From Mycolicibacterium malmesburyense (GTDB lineage: Bacteria; Actinomycetota; Actinomycetes; Mycobacteriales; Mycobacteriaceae): a stretch of DNA of 60,857 nt. A program made the translations under genes and the position numbers. The stretch spans positions 1-60,857 of the forward strand of contig NZ_CVTB01000251.1 of NCBI RefSeq assembly GCF_001050015.1, in the 5' to 3' direction. Positions 20,485 through 28,586 of the stretch are shown piece after piece. The notes below the pieces were generated by a model. The model was not told the DNA's origin. It did not search any database and saw only the letters and a list, made by a program, of their open reading frames with translations. The first letter of the stretch is position 1, and each line of letters begins with the position of its first letter.

Positions 20485-20949
20485 ATGGCCGAACTCAAGG
20501 AGCGGTTGCGGGCCGACCTCACGGCGGCGATGAAGTCCCAGGACAGGCTGCGCACCGCAACGCTGCGGATGCTGCTCGCCGCGATCACCACCGAGGAGGT
20601 CTCCGGTAAGCAGTCGCGCGAGCTCACCGACGCCGAGGTGCTCAAGGTCCTGGCCAAGGAGGCCAAGAAGCGCGGCGAATCCGCCGAGATCTACACGCAG
20701 AACGGGCGCGGGGAGTTGGCCGCCAACGAGCATGCCGAAGCACGGATCATCGACGAGTACCTGCCGACGCCGCTGACCGAGGCCGAACTGGCCGACGTCG
20801 CCGACACCGCGATCGCGCAGGTCGCCGAGGAGACCGGCGAGCGGCCCGGACCCAAGCAGATGGGCTTGGTGATGAAGGCCGCGACGGCCATCGCGGCAGG
20901 TAAGGCCGACGGCGCCCGACTTTCGGCGGCGGTGAAGGCCCGGCTGTAG
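20485..20949 (+). CDS. GatB/YqeY domain protein (Rv3688c-like)
   Basis: A 154-residue stand-alone YqeY protein. It has the N-terminal LKERLRADLTAAMKSQD, then ELTDAEVLKVLAKEAKKR, the DEYLPTPLTEAEL hinge and the C-terminal MGLVMKAATAIAAGKADGARL. The domain is the tRNA-binding tail of GatB, so a link to tRNA or translation is the usual guess, but the free protein has no proven reaction. It diverges from the moxR2 operon. Confidence 0.92.
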   Translation: MAELKERLRADLTAAMKSQDRLRTATLRMLLAAITTEEVSGKQSRELTDAEVLKVLAKEAKKRGESAEIYTQNGRGELAANEHAEARIIDEYLPTPLTEAELADVADTAIAQVAEETGERPGPKQMGLVMKAATAIAAGKADGARLSAAVKARL

Positions 20950-20998
20950 CCGCGGCGGCGATCGTTTTCACCCGGTGAGCCCCGGGTACCCGGCACGC

Positions 20999-21985
20999 AT
21001 GACGCGGTTCGGATACACCCTGTTGACAGAGCAGAGCGGGCCAAAAGAGCTTGTCCGCTACGCGGTTTCGGCGGAAGACGCCGGCTTCGACTTCGAGGTG
21101 TCCTCGGACCACTACTTCCCGTGGCTGTCCGCACAGGGACATGCGCCGTACGCCTGGTCGGTGCTGGGCGCGGTCGCGCATGCCACCGAGCGTGTCGAGC
21201 TGTTCACCTACGTCACCTGTCCGACGATGCGCTACCACCCGGCGGTCGTCGCGCAGAAAGCTGCGACGCTGCAGATCCTCGCCGACGGGCGGTTCACCCT
21301 GGGCCTGGGCAGCGGGGAGAACCTCAACGAGCACGTCGTCGGCAAACGCTGGCCGACGGTGGCGCGGCGCCAGGACATGCTGCGCGAGGCGATCCAGATC
21401 ATCCGCGAACTGTTCACCGGCGAACTCGTCGATTGGAAGGGCGAGTATTTCGAGGTCGACTCGGCCCGCGTGTGGGACGTTCCGGAGACCCCGGTGCCCA
21501 TCGCGACCGCGGTCTCGGGTGAGCGGTCGGTGGAGACGTTCGCGCCGCTGTCCGATCACTTGATCGCCGTCGAACCGAACAAGGATCTCGTCGACGCGTG
21601 GCACGAGGCCAGGCGCGCGACCGGCCTACCCGGCGATGTGCGCGTGGTCGGGCAGATCCCGATCTGCTGGGACACCGACAGGGACGCCGCGGTGCGTAGG
21701 GCGCACGACCAGTTCAGGTGGTTCAGCGGCGGGTGGGCCGTCAACTCCGACCTCCCGACGACGGCCGGCTTCGACGGCGCGACGCAGTACGTGCGCCCAG
21801 AAGACGTCGCCGAGTCCATTCCCTGCGGGCCCGATCTCGACGCGATCGTCGACGCGGTCAGCAAGTATTGGGAGGCCGGCTTCACCGATATCGCAATGGT
21901 TCAGATCGGCGATGAGGGGCAGGAGCAGTTCCTCAAGGAGGCGGCAGCGCCGCTGCTGGAGAAACTGCGGACCGCAGCCAACTAG
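20999..21985 (+). CDS. F420-dependent LLM-class oxidoreductase (G6PD-like)
   Basis: A 328-residue luciferase-like TIM-barrel enzyme close to the F420-dependent glucose-6-phosphate dehydrogenase-related family. It has FGYTLLTEQSGPKELVRYA at the start, SSDHYFPW, LFTYVTCPTMRYHPAVVAQ and LGLGSGENLNEHVVG, which bind F420. The ATG at 20999 is chosen over the GTG at 20975 because the family begins MTRFGY. The substrate is not predictable. A 53-codon gene follows 11 nt downstream. Confidence 0.9.
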   Translation: MTRFGYTLLTEQSGPKELVRYAVSAEDAGFDFEVSSDHYFPWLSAQGHAPYAWSVLGAVAHATERVELFTYVTCPTMRYHPAVVAQKAATLQILADGRFTLGLGSGENLNEHVVGKRWPTVARRQDMLREAIQIIRELFTGELVDWKGEYFEVDSARVWDVPETPVPIATAVSGERSVETFAPLSDHLIAVEPNKDLVDAWHEARRATGLPGDVRVVGQIPICWDTDRDAAVRRAHDQFRWFSGGWAVNSDLPTTAGFDGATQYVRPEDVAESIPCGPDLDAIVDAVSKYWEAGFTDIAMVQIGDEGQEQFLKEAAAPLLEKLRTAAN

Positions 21986-21996
21986 AAGGGACCGAT

Positions 21997-22158
21997 ATGC
22001 CGACCGGAAAAGGCATCTACGACGACAACGACGCCGACGAGCGGGACAAGCGCAAGGCGCAGCGCACCGGACCCAAGGACGAGGGCGGCGACGGCGGCAT
22101 GGCCACGCGCGAGAACGCCCCCGACGTCGCGGAATCCGGCGGCGAACCTACCGCCTGA
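21997..22158 (+). CDS. Small acidic/charged protein downstream of the F420 enzyme
   Basis: A 53-residue protein beginning MPTGKGIYDDNDADERDKRK, with a strong ribosome site (AGAAGGG at 21984-21990). It is rich in Asp, Lys, Arg and Gly and predicted disordered; no motif was recognised. Its spacing and strand put it in the same transcript as the F420-dependent oxidoreductase. Its last base abuts the stop of the convergent catalase-like gene. Confidence 0.7.
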   Translation: MPTGKGIYDDNDADERDKRKAQRTGPKDEGGDGGMATRENAPDVAESGGEPTA

Positions 22159-22830
22159 TCATTCGGCGTCCCGGCCCTGCCTGCTGCGCTTGTAGGCCGA
22201 TCGCCGGAAGTCGCCGAGCCACCGCGGGGCCAACTCGACCTCGGGGTCGCTGTGCAGCGCTGGGTCGAACGCGATGTCGTCAACGCTCGGGTCGACGTGG
22301 CGCAGCGTCAATCGGGCGAGTGGCCGGAAGCCTCCCGTCCCCGGCGCCTGGTCGATGTTGAAGGTCAGCCCGGAGGCGTCGATCTGCTTCTCGACGGCGT
22401 CCAGCGACAGCCCCGGCGACTCGATCCGGGTGGCCAGTCGAGCCCGCACCCACCACAAGCCGTCGTGATAGCGCAGGGGCATCAGGCTGGAGAACGTCGC
22501 CCCGGACCAGGACAGCACGGGCGCCAGGCCGACGCGCGTCCCGGACACTGTCGATGCGAGCAGAACGTCCCACGGGCTGCAGGCGCGCAGATCCGGCGGG
22601 GGCGGAATCCGAAAGGCCAGACCGGCGACGTCGGGAACCGCGCCGGGCAATCCCACGCCCTTGGACACGCGAGCGATGACGTTGCAGGAGTTCATCGGCA
22701 GCCCCTCGCCTTCGGGCGCGATGCGCTCGAGGATCCCCTCCGCCATCACCCCTGATGGGTGGAACAGCCGGCGGTCGCGGAGGGCGGCGCCGAAGCGGAT
22801 GGGCAGCGAGGCGATATCGGAGGCTTGCAC
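22159..22830 (-). CDS. Catalase-superfamily-like protein, function unknown
   Basis: A 223-residue protein from a GTG start. The segment RDRRLFHPSGVMAEGILERI resembles the heme-pocket entry of catalases (R..HPKG...G.F), and RTATRIESPGL-like and LTFNIDQAPGTGGF segments follow. However, the protein is less than half the length of a catalase and the proximal heme tyrosine motif (RLFSY-type) is not visible. A heme-binding peroxidase-like or non-enzymatic relative is possible. It diverges from the methyltransferase gene with about 120 bp between. Confidence 0.6.
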   Translation of the reverse strand: MQASDIASLPIRFGAALRDRRLFHPSGVMAEGILERIAPEGEGLPMNSCNVIARVSKGVGLPGAVPDVAGLAFRIPPPPDLRACSPWDVLLASTVSGTRVGLAPVLSWSGATFSSLMPLRYHDGLWWVRARLATRIESPGLSLDAVEKQIDASGLTFNIDQAPGTGGFRPLARLTLRHVDPSVDDIAFDPALHSDPEVELAPRWLGDFRRSAYKRSRQGRDAE

Positions 22831-22953
22831 GGTAGTCGTGTGCCCGCGCGACGTGCCGGCAAAACGAGCGCGGACGTTTTAACACGCCGGATACCGGGCA
22901 TTAATTTCGGGCAGTGCTGCATTGCGCAGCAAAGAACCTGTCGAAAGGCCGTT

Positions 22954-23649
22954 GTGACAACCGCATACACCGACGTCCGTGGACCCCTGGTCGCGGATGA
23001 GGGCGTCTACGCGCCGCAGGAAGATTCTCAACTGCTCATCGATGTCATGGACCAGACGGCGCTGGCACGGGGCAGGCACGTGGTCGACCTGTGCACCGGA
23101 AGCGGTGTGGTCGCCATCGGCGCCGCCGAGCAGGGCGCCGCGTCGGTCACCGCTTTCGACATCTGCCCCCGTGCGGTGCGCTGTGCGCGGTCCAATTCTT
23201 TGGCCTCCGGTGTCGATGTCGATGTTCATCTCGGATCATGGGCGCGGGCAGCCGAATTCGGACCGTTCGATCTGATCGTCTGCAACCCGCCGTACGTCCC
23301 GCACGACCCGACCGCCGAAGGTAATCCACTCCCGTCGTTCGTGGGACCGCCGCGTGCGTGGGATGCGGGGTGCGACGGCAGGCTCATCCTCGATCCGCTG
23401 TGCGCCGCGGTGCCCGCTCTTCTCGACCACGGCGGTAGTCTGCTGCTCGTGCAGTCGGAGTTCGCCGATCCGCGGCAGACGCTCGGGGCGCTGGCCAGCG
23501 CCGGACTGGACACGGAAATCGTTGCACGGCAGTGGATCCCATTCGGCCCAGTGCTGACATCGCGGGCCTTGTGGCTCGAGGAGTGCGGGCGCCTGGAATC
23601 GGGCCGTCGCGAAGAAGAGCTGCTGGTGATCCGGGCGGACAAGCCGTGA
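22954..23649 (+). CDS. HemK-like class I methyltransferase
   Basis: A 231-residue methyltransferase. SAM motif I is VVDLCTGSGVVAIGAAEQGA and motif IV is LIVCNPPYVPHD, the NPPY type that methylates an amide or amino nitrogen. The upstream frame is open from 22759, but GAAAGG at 22943-22948 precedes the GTG at 22954 and yields MTTAYTDVRGPLV, so that start is chosen. Its TGA overlaps the GTG of the CDGSH gene. The length suits a small-molecule or protein N-methyltransferase; it is shorter than PrmC. Confidence 0.85.
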   Translation: MTTAYTDVRGPLVADEGVYAPQEDSQLLIDVMDQTALARGRHVVDLCTGSGVVAIGAAEQGAASVTAFDICPRAVRCARSNSLASGVDVDVHLGSWARAAEFGPFDLIVCNPPYVPHDPTAEGNPLPSFVGPPRAWDAGCDGRLILDPLCAAVPALLDHGGSLLLVQSEFADPRQTLGALASAGLDTEIVARQWIPFGPVLTSRALWLEECGRLESGRREEELLVIRADKP

Positions 23650-23900
23650 GCGACGCCGAACCTCGCACCGTGCGGGTGGTTCCGAACGGCCCCCTGATGG
23701 TGCAGGGTCCGGTGCGCATCGAGATGCCCGACGGTCAGGTCGTGGAATCGGACCGGTTCATGGTCGCGGTGTGCACCTGTCGGCGCAGCAAGGACTACCC
23801 GTTGTGCGACACCAGCCATCGGTGCCGCAAGCGCGCCGATGCGCCCGCCAAGCAGAACGCATCGGCCGCGAAGGCCGCGTCAGCTCAGGGGCCGGCGTAG
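23646..23900 (+). CDS. CDGSH-type iron-sulfur protein
   Basis: An 84-residue protein with one CDGSH-like motif, CTCRRSKDYPLCDTSHR. The three cysteines and one histidine bind a 2Fe-2S cluster as in mitoNEET-type proteins, and the Gly of CDGSH is Thr here. An alanine/lysine-rich tail follows. The GTG start overlaps the stop of the methyltransferase, so they form an operon. Its 3' end overlaps the convergent heme-oxygenase-like gene by 21 nt. A redox or Fe-S transfer role is likely. Confidence 0.88.
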   Translation: MSDAEPRTVRVVPNGPLMVQGPVRIEMPDGQVVESDRFMVAVCTCRRSKDYPLCDTSHRCRKRADAPAKQNASAAKAASAQGPA

Positions 23901-24899
23901 CGACGAGCGGTTCTCGGCCCAGCGGTCCATCACGTGGTCGGCCAGCCGGTCCTCGACGACGTCGCGCGCACGGATCCCGAACACCACATCACGGTCCAGA
24001 TGCGGTTCCCGACGCACGAGGTCGCCGACGACGTCGGTGCGGACCACCTGCTCGTGAACGGCGTCGGCCACCACGTGCTCCTGGTAGAACGCGACGCAGG
24101 CGTCGGGAGCGCCCATGCGGCGCAATGCTTCCACCAGCCGCCGCGAACCGGGTGACGACGTGATCTCCGTCGACGCGAAGTGCCCGATCGAGGCCCCGCG
24201 CAGCTCGCGGTGCAGGCCGAACATCGACATCAGGTTCACCGATGCCAACGCGTCGGCGGGCACGTTGTCGAGGTAGCCGAGGTACGACGAGTCGAGGCCC
24301 GCGGCATCCATCAGTTCGGCGTAGAGGTGCTGGTGCACGTGGTCGCCGCGGCCGCCGCCGAACTCGTCGAACTCAACCGCGACGAACGCGGCCTTCGAAT
24401 GTCCGGTGAGGCGAGGAATCGTCCACGCGTGGGGGTCGCCCTCTTTGAGGTGGTACACCGAGCGGTGCACGAAGTATTCGAGCATCTGCTCCCAGGTGCC
24501 CTTGTCGCGCAGGAAGTATGAGGGGCCCTCGCCGTCGACCGGTTCGATCGACAGCTTGTCCATCTCGGCTTCCGCGGTCTCGCCCTCGGTGATTTCGCCG
24601 ACGTCCTGGCGCACCGCGTCCAGGAACGCCTCCTCGAACCGGCCGCGCAGGTGCAGCAGCGCGGGGTTCCACTCCCAGCGCGGGCTCACCCCGGCAAAGC
24701 CGCGGTAGTGCAGCTCGTAGCAGATGTAGAGCGCGAGCTGAAGGTCGAGGCCGTAGGGGTCGGCATCGAACATCGGCACGTCGATCGGCCGCAGCGGCAA
24801 CGACGGACGGCCTCGCTGCAGGAGATCGATGACGGCGGCGGACAGCGGTCCGGCGGCCTTCGGCAGGGCAGGCTCGACTAGCGTCGACGGTAAAGTCAC
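23880..24899 (-). CDS. Iron-containing redox enzyme, heme-oxygenase-like fold
   Basis: About 339 residues with the heme-oxygenase-like helical pattern: DLQLALYICYELHYRGFAGV, WEWNPALLHLRGRFEEAFLDAV, HSKAAFVAVEFDEFGGGRGDHVHQHLYAELM and AFYQEHVVADAVHEQV. The Glu/His pairs (E..H, E.DEFG, H...E) fit a diiron site of the Haem_oxygenas_2 family. An ATG exists at 24947, but the 16 extra residues look non-conserved and the GTG at 24899 gives VTLPSTLVEP. It is convergent with the CDGSH gene; substrate unknown. Confidence 0.83.
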   Translation of the reverse strand: MTLPSTLVEPALPKAAGPLSAAVIDLLQRGRPSLPLRPIDVPMFDADPYGLDLQLALYICYELHYRGFAGVSPRWEWNPALLHLRGRFEEAFLDAVRQDVGEITEGETAEAEMDKLSIEPVDGEGPSYFLRDKGTWEQMLEYFVHRSVYHLKEGDPHAWTIPRLTGHSKAAFVAVEFDEFGGGRGDHVHQHLYAELMDAAGLDSSYLGYLDNVPADALASVNLMSMFGLHRELRGASIGHFASTEITSSPGSRRLVEALRRMGAPDACVAFYQEHVVADAVHEQVVRTDVVGDLVRREPHLDRDVVFGIRARDVVEDRLADHVMDRWAENRSSLRRPLS

Positions 24900-24980
24900 G
24901 TAATCATCAATACCCGCATCACCGCCGGTCAAACACGTGTTCGGCACTCCGGAGGCGGTTCGTGTAACGAGCGGCAGGCC

Positions 24981-25454
24981 ATGAACCCGAGATCGAATGA
25001 CCGGATACGACCCCGCGGGCGATCGTGCTCAACCGCCGGCAACGACGCCCACTCCGTGACTGCCGACCCGGAGCCGCCCGGCTCACCCAACGCCGTGGTC
25101 GATGACGAGCGTTCCCGGCGGTATGGCAAGCACTGGGCGTGGTTCGTCGGGGTGCTCGCCTTACTGGGAATTGCCGGTTTCGGTTTGAGCGTCGTGGCGA
25201 TGCTGCCGCTGGCGATGGCCACCGACGGCTGTTACGAGACCAGCACCGATGCGATGTGCTCGCTCTCGGCGCGGGGCCAGAACGTGCTCGTATTCATTCC
25301 CTGGATGTGCCTGGCTGTGGGCACGGCCGCGTCCATCGCAGGTGCAGGCGTCGCTGCGCGTCTACGTCGGACACCTTTGCTCGGTATCCCTGTCGGCATC
25401 GCCGCGTACGTCGCGATGATCCCCGTCGGCTACGCGCTCGCCTTCCAGGTGTAG
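24981..25454 (+). CDS. Hypothetical membrane protein
   Basis: A 157-residue protein with three hydrophobic segments (WFVGVLALLGIAGFGLSVVAML, VLVFIPWMCLAVGTAASIAGAGV and GIPVGIAAYVAMIPVGYALAF). Two cysteines sit in the first external loop (DGCYETSTDAMCS). A GTG at 25056 would remove a low-complexity N-terminus and is an alternative start. It is the last core gene before the mobile island. Function unknown. Confidence 0.65.
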   Translation: MNPRSNDRIRPRGRSCSTAGNDAHSVTADPEPPGSPNAVVDDERSRRYGKHWAWFVGVLALLGIAGFGLSVVAMLPLAMATDGCYETSTDAMCSLSARGQNVLVFIPWMCLAVGTAASIAGAGVAARLRRTPLLGIPVGIAAYVAMIPVGYALAFQV

Positions 25455-25535
25455 ATTCATCGGCCTCTGGCCGCGGGGTGCTGTCGCCGAATCGCTTCGG
25501 CGGCAACACGTTCACGCGGCCGCGGACGCCCAACG

Positions 25536-25571
25536 AAAAAGGCCCTGAACCTGAAACCCAGGTCCAGAGCC
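25536..25571 (-). terminator. Native terminator of tRNA-Pro, stranded by the insertion
   Basis: On the minus strand a 13-bp stem with two G-U pairs (arms at 25541-25553 and 25559-25571) is followed by five T (plus A-run 25536-25540). It lies 25 bp beyond the left att copy, where the end of the tRNA-Pro transcript would be if the island were absent. Confidence 0.7.
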
Positions 25572-25596
25572 ATTCCGATGTCTTGACACATCACAC

Positions 25597-25641
25597 AGTC
25601 GGGGTGGCGGGATTCGAACCCACGACCTCTTCGTCCCGAAC
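25597..25641. repeat. attL: 45-bp direct repeat of the tRNA-Pro 3' half
   Basis: Bases 25597-25641 are identical to 39862-39906. The repeat covers the tRNA 3' end, T arm and part of the anticodon arm, and stops inside the anticodon loop. The left copy lacks the tRNA 5' half, so it is the displaced fragment and marks the left end of the island. Confidence 0.95.
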
Positions 25642-25946
25642 CACGACACCAGCGCGTTTGATTGAGTTGACTGCGTTGGCTGGGGAAAGAATGCCCTGGC
25701 GAGAGTGTTGGTTGGATTGGTGGGCATGGGCCGAGCAGTGGACTGCTGCGGACTGACTGCGGACTCGGTATGACGGATTGGGCTGGCCCGTCGGGCTTGT
25801 ACCGACCTGCAGATGACGGGCGACGTGCTACGAGGCCAACTGATTGGACACGCCGGCCACCAGCGAGCTCTCCGCACACCCCCAGGGCTGGAGGTCGTCG
25901 AGAACGCCAACGGCGGTTACGAACGTCAGGCACACGCAGAGCGAGC
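25642..25946. other. Non-coding left end of the island (attP' arm region)
   Basis: No credible gene is present. Short open frames here are antisense readings of the tRNA fragment. The stretch holds the alternative 3' end of int for the excised circle (in-frame stop TGA at 25663-25665) and the 10-11 bp repeats at 25740-25765. Confidence 0.6.
25740..25765 (+). repeat. Candidate integrase arm-type sites, left end
   Basis: GGACT recurs at 25740, 25750 and 25761, and CTGCGGACT occurs exactly at 25746-25754 and 25757-25765, so units are spaced by one helical turn. The same word occurs twice with 11-bp spacing near the other end (39782-39801). Both sets lie on the element side of the att cores. Arm-site function is inferred. 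Confidence 0.55.
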
Positions 25947-27305
25947 CTATGGCGGGCCGCCAGCAGCCGTGCTCGTGTGTATCTGGTGCTCGAGGCCTGC
26001 TCTGATGCTTTCAAGAAACGCGGTTGCCTCCGCCGGGTGTAGACGAGCCCAAAGGTTTGCGACGCGAGTGAGCACGAGCTGTCGACCGTAACGATCCGCC
26101 AATCGGTTGACCCAATCGTGTCCGTCCTCCCCCTCCAAGGCGTCGAGAATTTCCACGAGCTTGTGGCGGGGTTCGTCGAGGGTGCCGGCGAGCTCGTCCA
26201 CATTGCTAGCGAGGGCTTTGAACAAGTCATCAGGATCATCCTCGGTCGGCAAGAAAACCGCTGGCCATTGCGGAGGAGTCGAATGGGGGACTGCGCTTCG
26301 TTGATCGCCATCAAACACGAACGCAAATTCGAGGTCTGGATCGGGCGGGCGCGGCATAGATCGTCGAAGTGTGACGAGGTAGCCGTCGCCATCGCCCCAC
26401 ACGACGCTCGTGCATTCCGACAACTCTTGATCAGCGAGGTCCAGGAGGGCGCGAGTGAGCGCGCAGGCGGACTCATCCTCGCAGAATAGAAGTAGTTGGA
26501 TGGGAGGCGAAGTGAGAAGTGTGTTTCCGATCGTGGGATCGTCTTTGCAGTGAATTGCTCGGGGTTCCTCACCATCCAATCGCAACAACATAAAGGCGTC
26601 ATGTTTCCGCGCCTGTCGGATCATTTCCTCTGAATGCGTTGTCAGAATCACATTCCAATTCCGTGATAAACAGATTCGCAAGATATGGTGGAGAAGTGTG
26701 GACACCCCGATTGGGGGCAGGTAGGCATCGGGCTCATCGAGTAGCAGGGTGACCGTCTTCTCCTCGCGGTACTGCTCAAGGATCCAAAACAAGAAATGCA
26801 CGCAAAACTCACCCAGGCCCATATCGCGTGATGTGTAAGTGAGCCCTCGGCGTTCAACACGAAAAAAAGGAATTAGGCTTTGTTCGCCAGACCAGCGGAA
26901 TCGTTGAGCGACCTCGGGATCGCTTGGTTCCACTTCAAACGAATACCACTCGACCAGATCGTAGTCGCGACCTACTATCTGCGATACCGCTGAATTCGTG
27001 TCGTCGCTCAGAGATAGAGGCGTGTACTCCTCCGCCATCATGTCAAAGTCAACTCGGGATCGGAGAATAATCAGGGCCTGTTCTGCCAAGTGGTGAAGGT
27101 CTATGAGGATTCCATCGACGTCACTAAGGCCTGCGATGGAGCGAAGGATCCGAGTCTTCCCGGCACCGTTTCTTCCTCCTAGAACTAGGCATGGTTGCGA
27201 CAAGTCAACGCTAATTCCGTCAGATAACACACGGACATCGGCAGCTCTGTTAGCGCGAGCGCGCTTGAGCGCAGCCCACGAGCCCTCAAATTTTGACCTT
27301 CTCAT
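25947..27305 (-). CDS. ABC-type ATPase fused to a TOPRIM domain (OLD-like nuclease)
   Basis: A 452-residue protein. Residues about 35-235 form an ABC/RecF-like ATPase: Walker A GGRNGAGKT at 43-51, a degenerate signature RDMGLGEF at about 160-167, Walker B TLLLDEPDAYLPP (D190, E191) and an H-loop histidine in LTTHSEE (H224). The next part looks like TOPRIM: LLLFCEDESA (E276) and AFVFDGDQR (D332, D334). OLD-family nucleases have this order. The ATG at 27305 overlaps the stop of the DUF262 gene (ATGA), so the pair is coupled. The outer start at 27341 is rejected for that reason. G+C is near half, unlike the flanks, suggesting transfer from a different source. Antiphage function is inferred. Confidence 0.8.
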   Translation of the reverse strand: MRRSKFEGSWAALKRARANRAADVRVLSDGISVDLSQPCLVLGGRNGAGKTRILRSIAGLSDVDGILIDLHHLAEQALIILRSRVDFDMMAEEYTPLSLSDDTNSAVSQIVGRDYDLVEWYSFEVEPSDPEVAQRFRWSGEQSLIPFFRVERRGLTYTSRDMGLGEFCVHFLFWILEQYREEKTVTLLLDEPDAYLPPIGVSTLLHHILRICLSRNWNVILTTHSEEMIRQARKHDAFMLLRLDGEEPRAIHCKDDPTIGNTLLTSPPIQLLLFCEDESACALTRALLDLADQELSECTSVVWGDGDGYLVTLRRSMPRPPDPDLEFAFVFDGDQRSAVPHSTPPQWPAVFLPTEDDPDDLFKALASNVDELAGTLDEPRHKLVEILDALEGEDGHDWVNRLADRYGRQLVLTRVANLWARLHPAEATAFLESIRAGLEHQIHTSTAAGGPP

Positions 27306-28471
27306 TGATCGTGGTGCTCCTCGATGATTGGATTGCCCCAATCAGAGGAGTCGATGAATTCAAAAAACTCGTTTTGAACCGACGCTCTTGGCGCCTTATG
27401 AAGAGTTACTAGTAGGTCACTGGATCCTTTTACGCCGGGAGTATTCAAGAAATCTTCTGAGTACAAATGAATCGCTAGGTCACGTGCTAGCACTGATGAG
27501 ACGTCAGTCACGCGGTATGACGCACGATCATCGTATATTCGGAGGACCTCATATAAGGGTGACTGTTCCGCCGAAGATGGGTCCAGGTCGCCACGTCTGA
27601 CCTTCGTGCGATCCTGTTCGAAAGAGCTAAGTAAGGATAGCGGAATTGGAGATAAGACCGAGGCCCAATGGCAATATAGGATCCAGGTCTGAAGGGTTCC
27701 CTTATTGAAACGTACACGCTTTTCTGGACAATTGGTAATTTGCTCAAGTAGGCGCCGACCCGCTCTCTCAACTTTGTCAATCGTTTCGGGTGTGAATTCG
27801 GAGCCTCGATAGTATTTTTCGACGACATTATTGTTAATATGCGTACGCATATTGCCAAGTTCGAGCGTGACACAAGCGCGCGCAATGATGTCGTCATAGG
27901 CGAGGCGACCGTTCGCAAAGCCAATAGTCTCACGTTGTAGGAGACCGTCTTCCGTAAGTTTGACTACCAGGTCCTTAACCTGATCGCGTGCAGGCCCATG
28001 GAGCGCGTTCCGCTTCTCTGACGGAGTCAAGTTGTATGCTTGATTCAGCCGAAAGAACAGCTCGTTTGGCTCTTGCGGATTGTAGTCTCTCAAAGTGATT
28101 ATTTGGATAGGGAAACGGTTAACGGCTTTGCGTACATCTTCAGGCAAAGTTGAGTAAGTGAGGCCGTCTAGTGCGCTCACCCGGGCGTCCGTTGGTTCAA
28201 TGAATCCGTCAACGACTATCCGGTCACCAAAGAAATCGCGTATCGTCGTCAGGCGCTGTTGTCCGTCGAGGACGAGCTCATTCTCTTCAGTGTCGACCAC
28301 TACGTGAATTGCCGGTACGTACCATCCGCGTAGAATCGTGTCGATTAATCGCTGGCGGCGTTTGGAGTCCCAGATTTCCCCTCGCTGGAAACTGGGTTGC
28401 AAATCCAATTCGTTGTTATTGATGCGGGTAACGATTGTTTCGAGTTGAAGGTCCGACTTATCAAGCTTCAA
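27302..28471 (-). CDS. DUF262 (GmrSD N-domain-like) protein without HNH domain
   Basis: A 389-residue protein with the DUF262/ParB-like signature: LQPSFQRGEIWDSKRRQRLI (F28 to I43) and VLDGQQRLTTI (DGQQR at 69-73), plus NELFFRLNQAYNLTP. This domain uses NTP in GmrS and SspE. No DUF1524 HNH motif follows. The C-terminal 150 residues are helical and unrecognised. A TTG start is chosen because GGAGG lies 5 nt upstream. It is the first gene of a two-gene operon with the ATPase-TOPRIM gene, which may supply the nuclease. Low G+C matches its partner. Confidence 0.82.
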   Translation of the reverse strand: MKLDKSDLQLETIVTRINNNELDLQPSFQRGEIWDSKRRQRLIDTILRGWYVPAIHVVVDTEENELVLDGQQRLTTIRDFFGDRIVVDGFIEPTDARVSALDGLTYSTLPEDVRKAVNRFPIQIITLRDYNPQEPNELFFRLNQAYNLTPSEKRNALHGPARDQVKDLVVKLTEDGLLQRETIGFANGRLAYDDIIARACVTLELGNMRTHINNNVVEKYYRGSEFTPETIDKVERAGRRLLEQITNCPEKRVRFNKGTLQTWILYCHWASVLSPIPLSLLSSFEQDRTKVRRGDLDPSSAEQSPLYEVLRIYDDRASYRVTDVSSVLARDLAIHLYSEDFLNTPGVKGSSDLLVTLHKAPRASVQNEFFEFIDSSDWGNPIIEEHHDQ

Positions 28472-28586
28472 ACCAGCCTCCAGCCAGACGGGTTAGGGCG
28501 TACTGTGCACCGTATCGCGGTCCGGTGCCAGGCGTTCCCGGCGAGGCTAGCGGCGAGCGAACCCACGACTCGGGCCGATTCACCGA

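Noticed and set aside
25597..25641. A second tRNA-Pro gene at the left end
   Set aside because: Only the 3' half is present. The D arm and 5' acceptor strand are missing, so it cannot fold as a tRNA.
25512..25910. Minus-strand frame of 132 codons across the left att copy
   Set aside because: It reads through the tRNA fragment and the terminator; the residues around [14 protein letters not shown] are the usual sense-strand tRNA translation artefact, and codon use is not coding-like.
25947..27305. Assignment to the PARIS (AriA-AriB) system
   Set aside because: PARIS pairs an ATPase with a DUF4435 TOPRIM protein; here the partner is DUF262 and the TOPRIM-like part is fused, so I call it only OLD-like.
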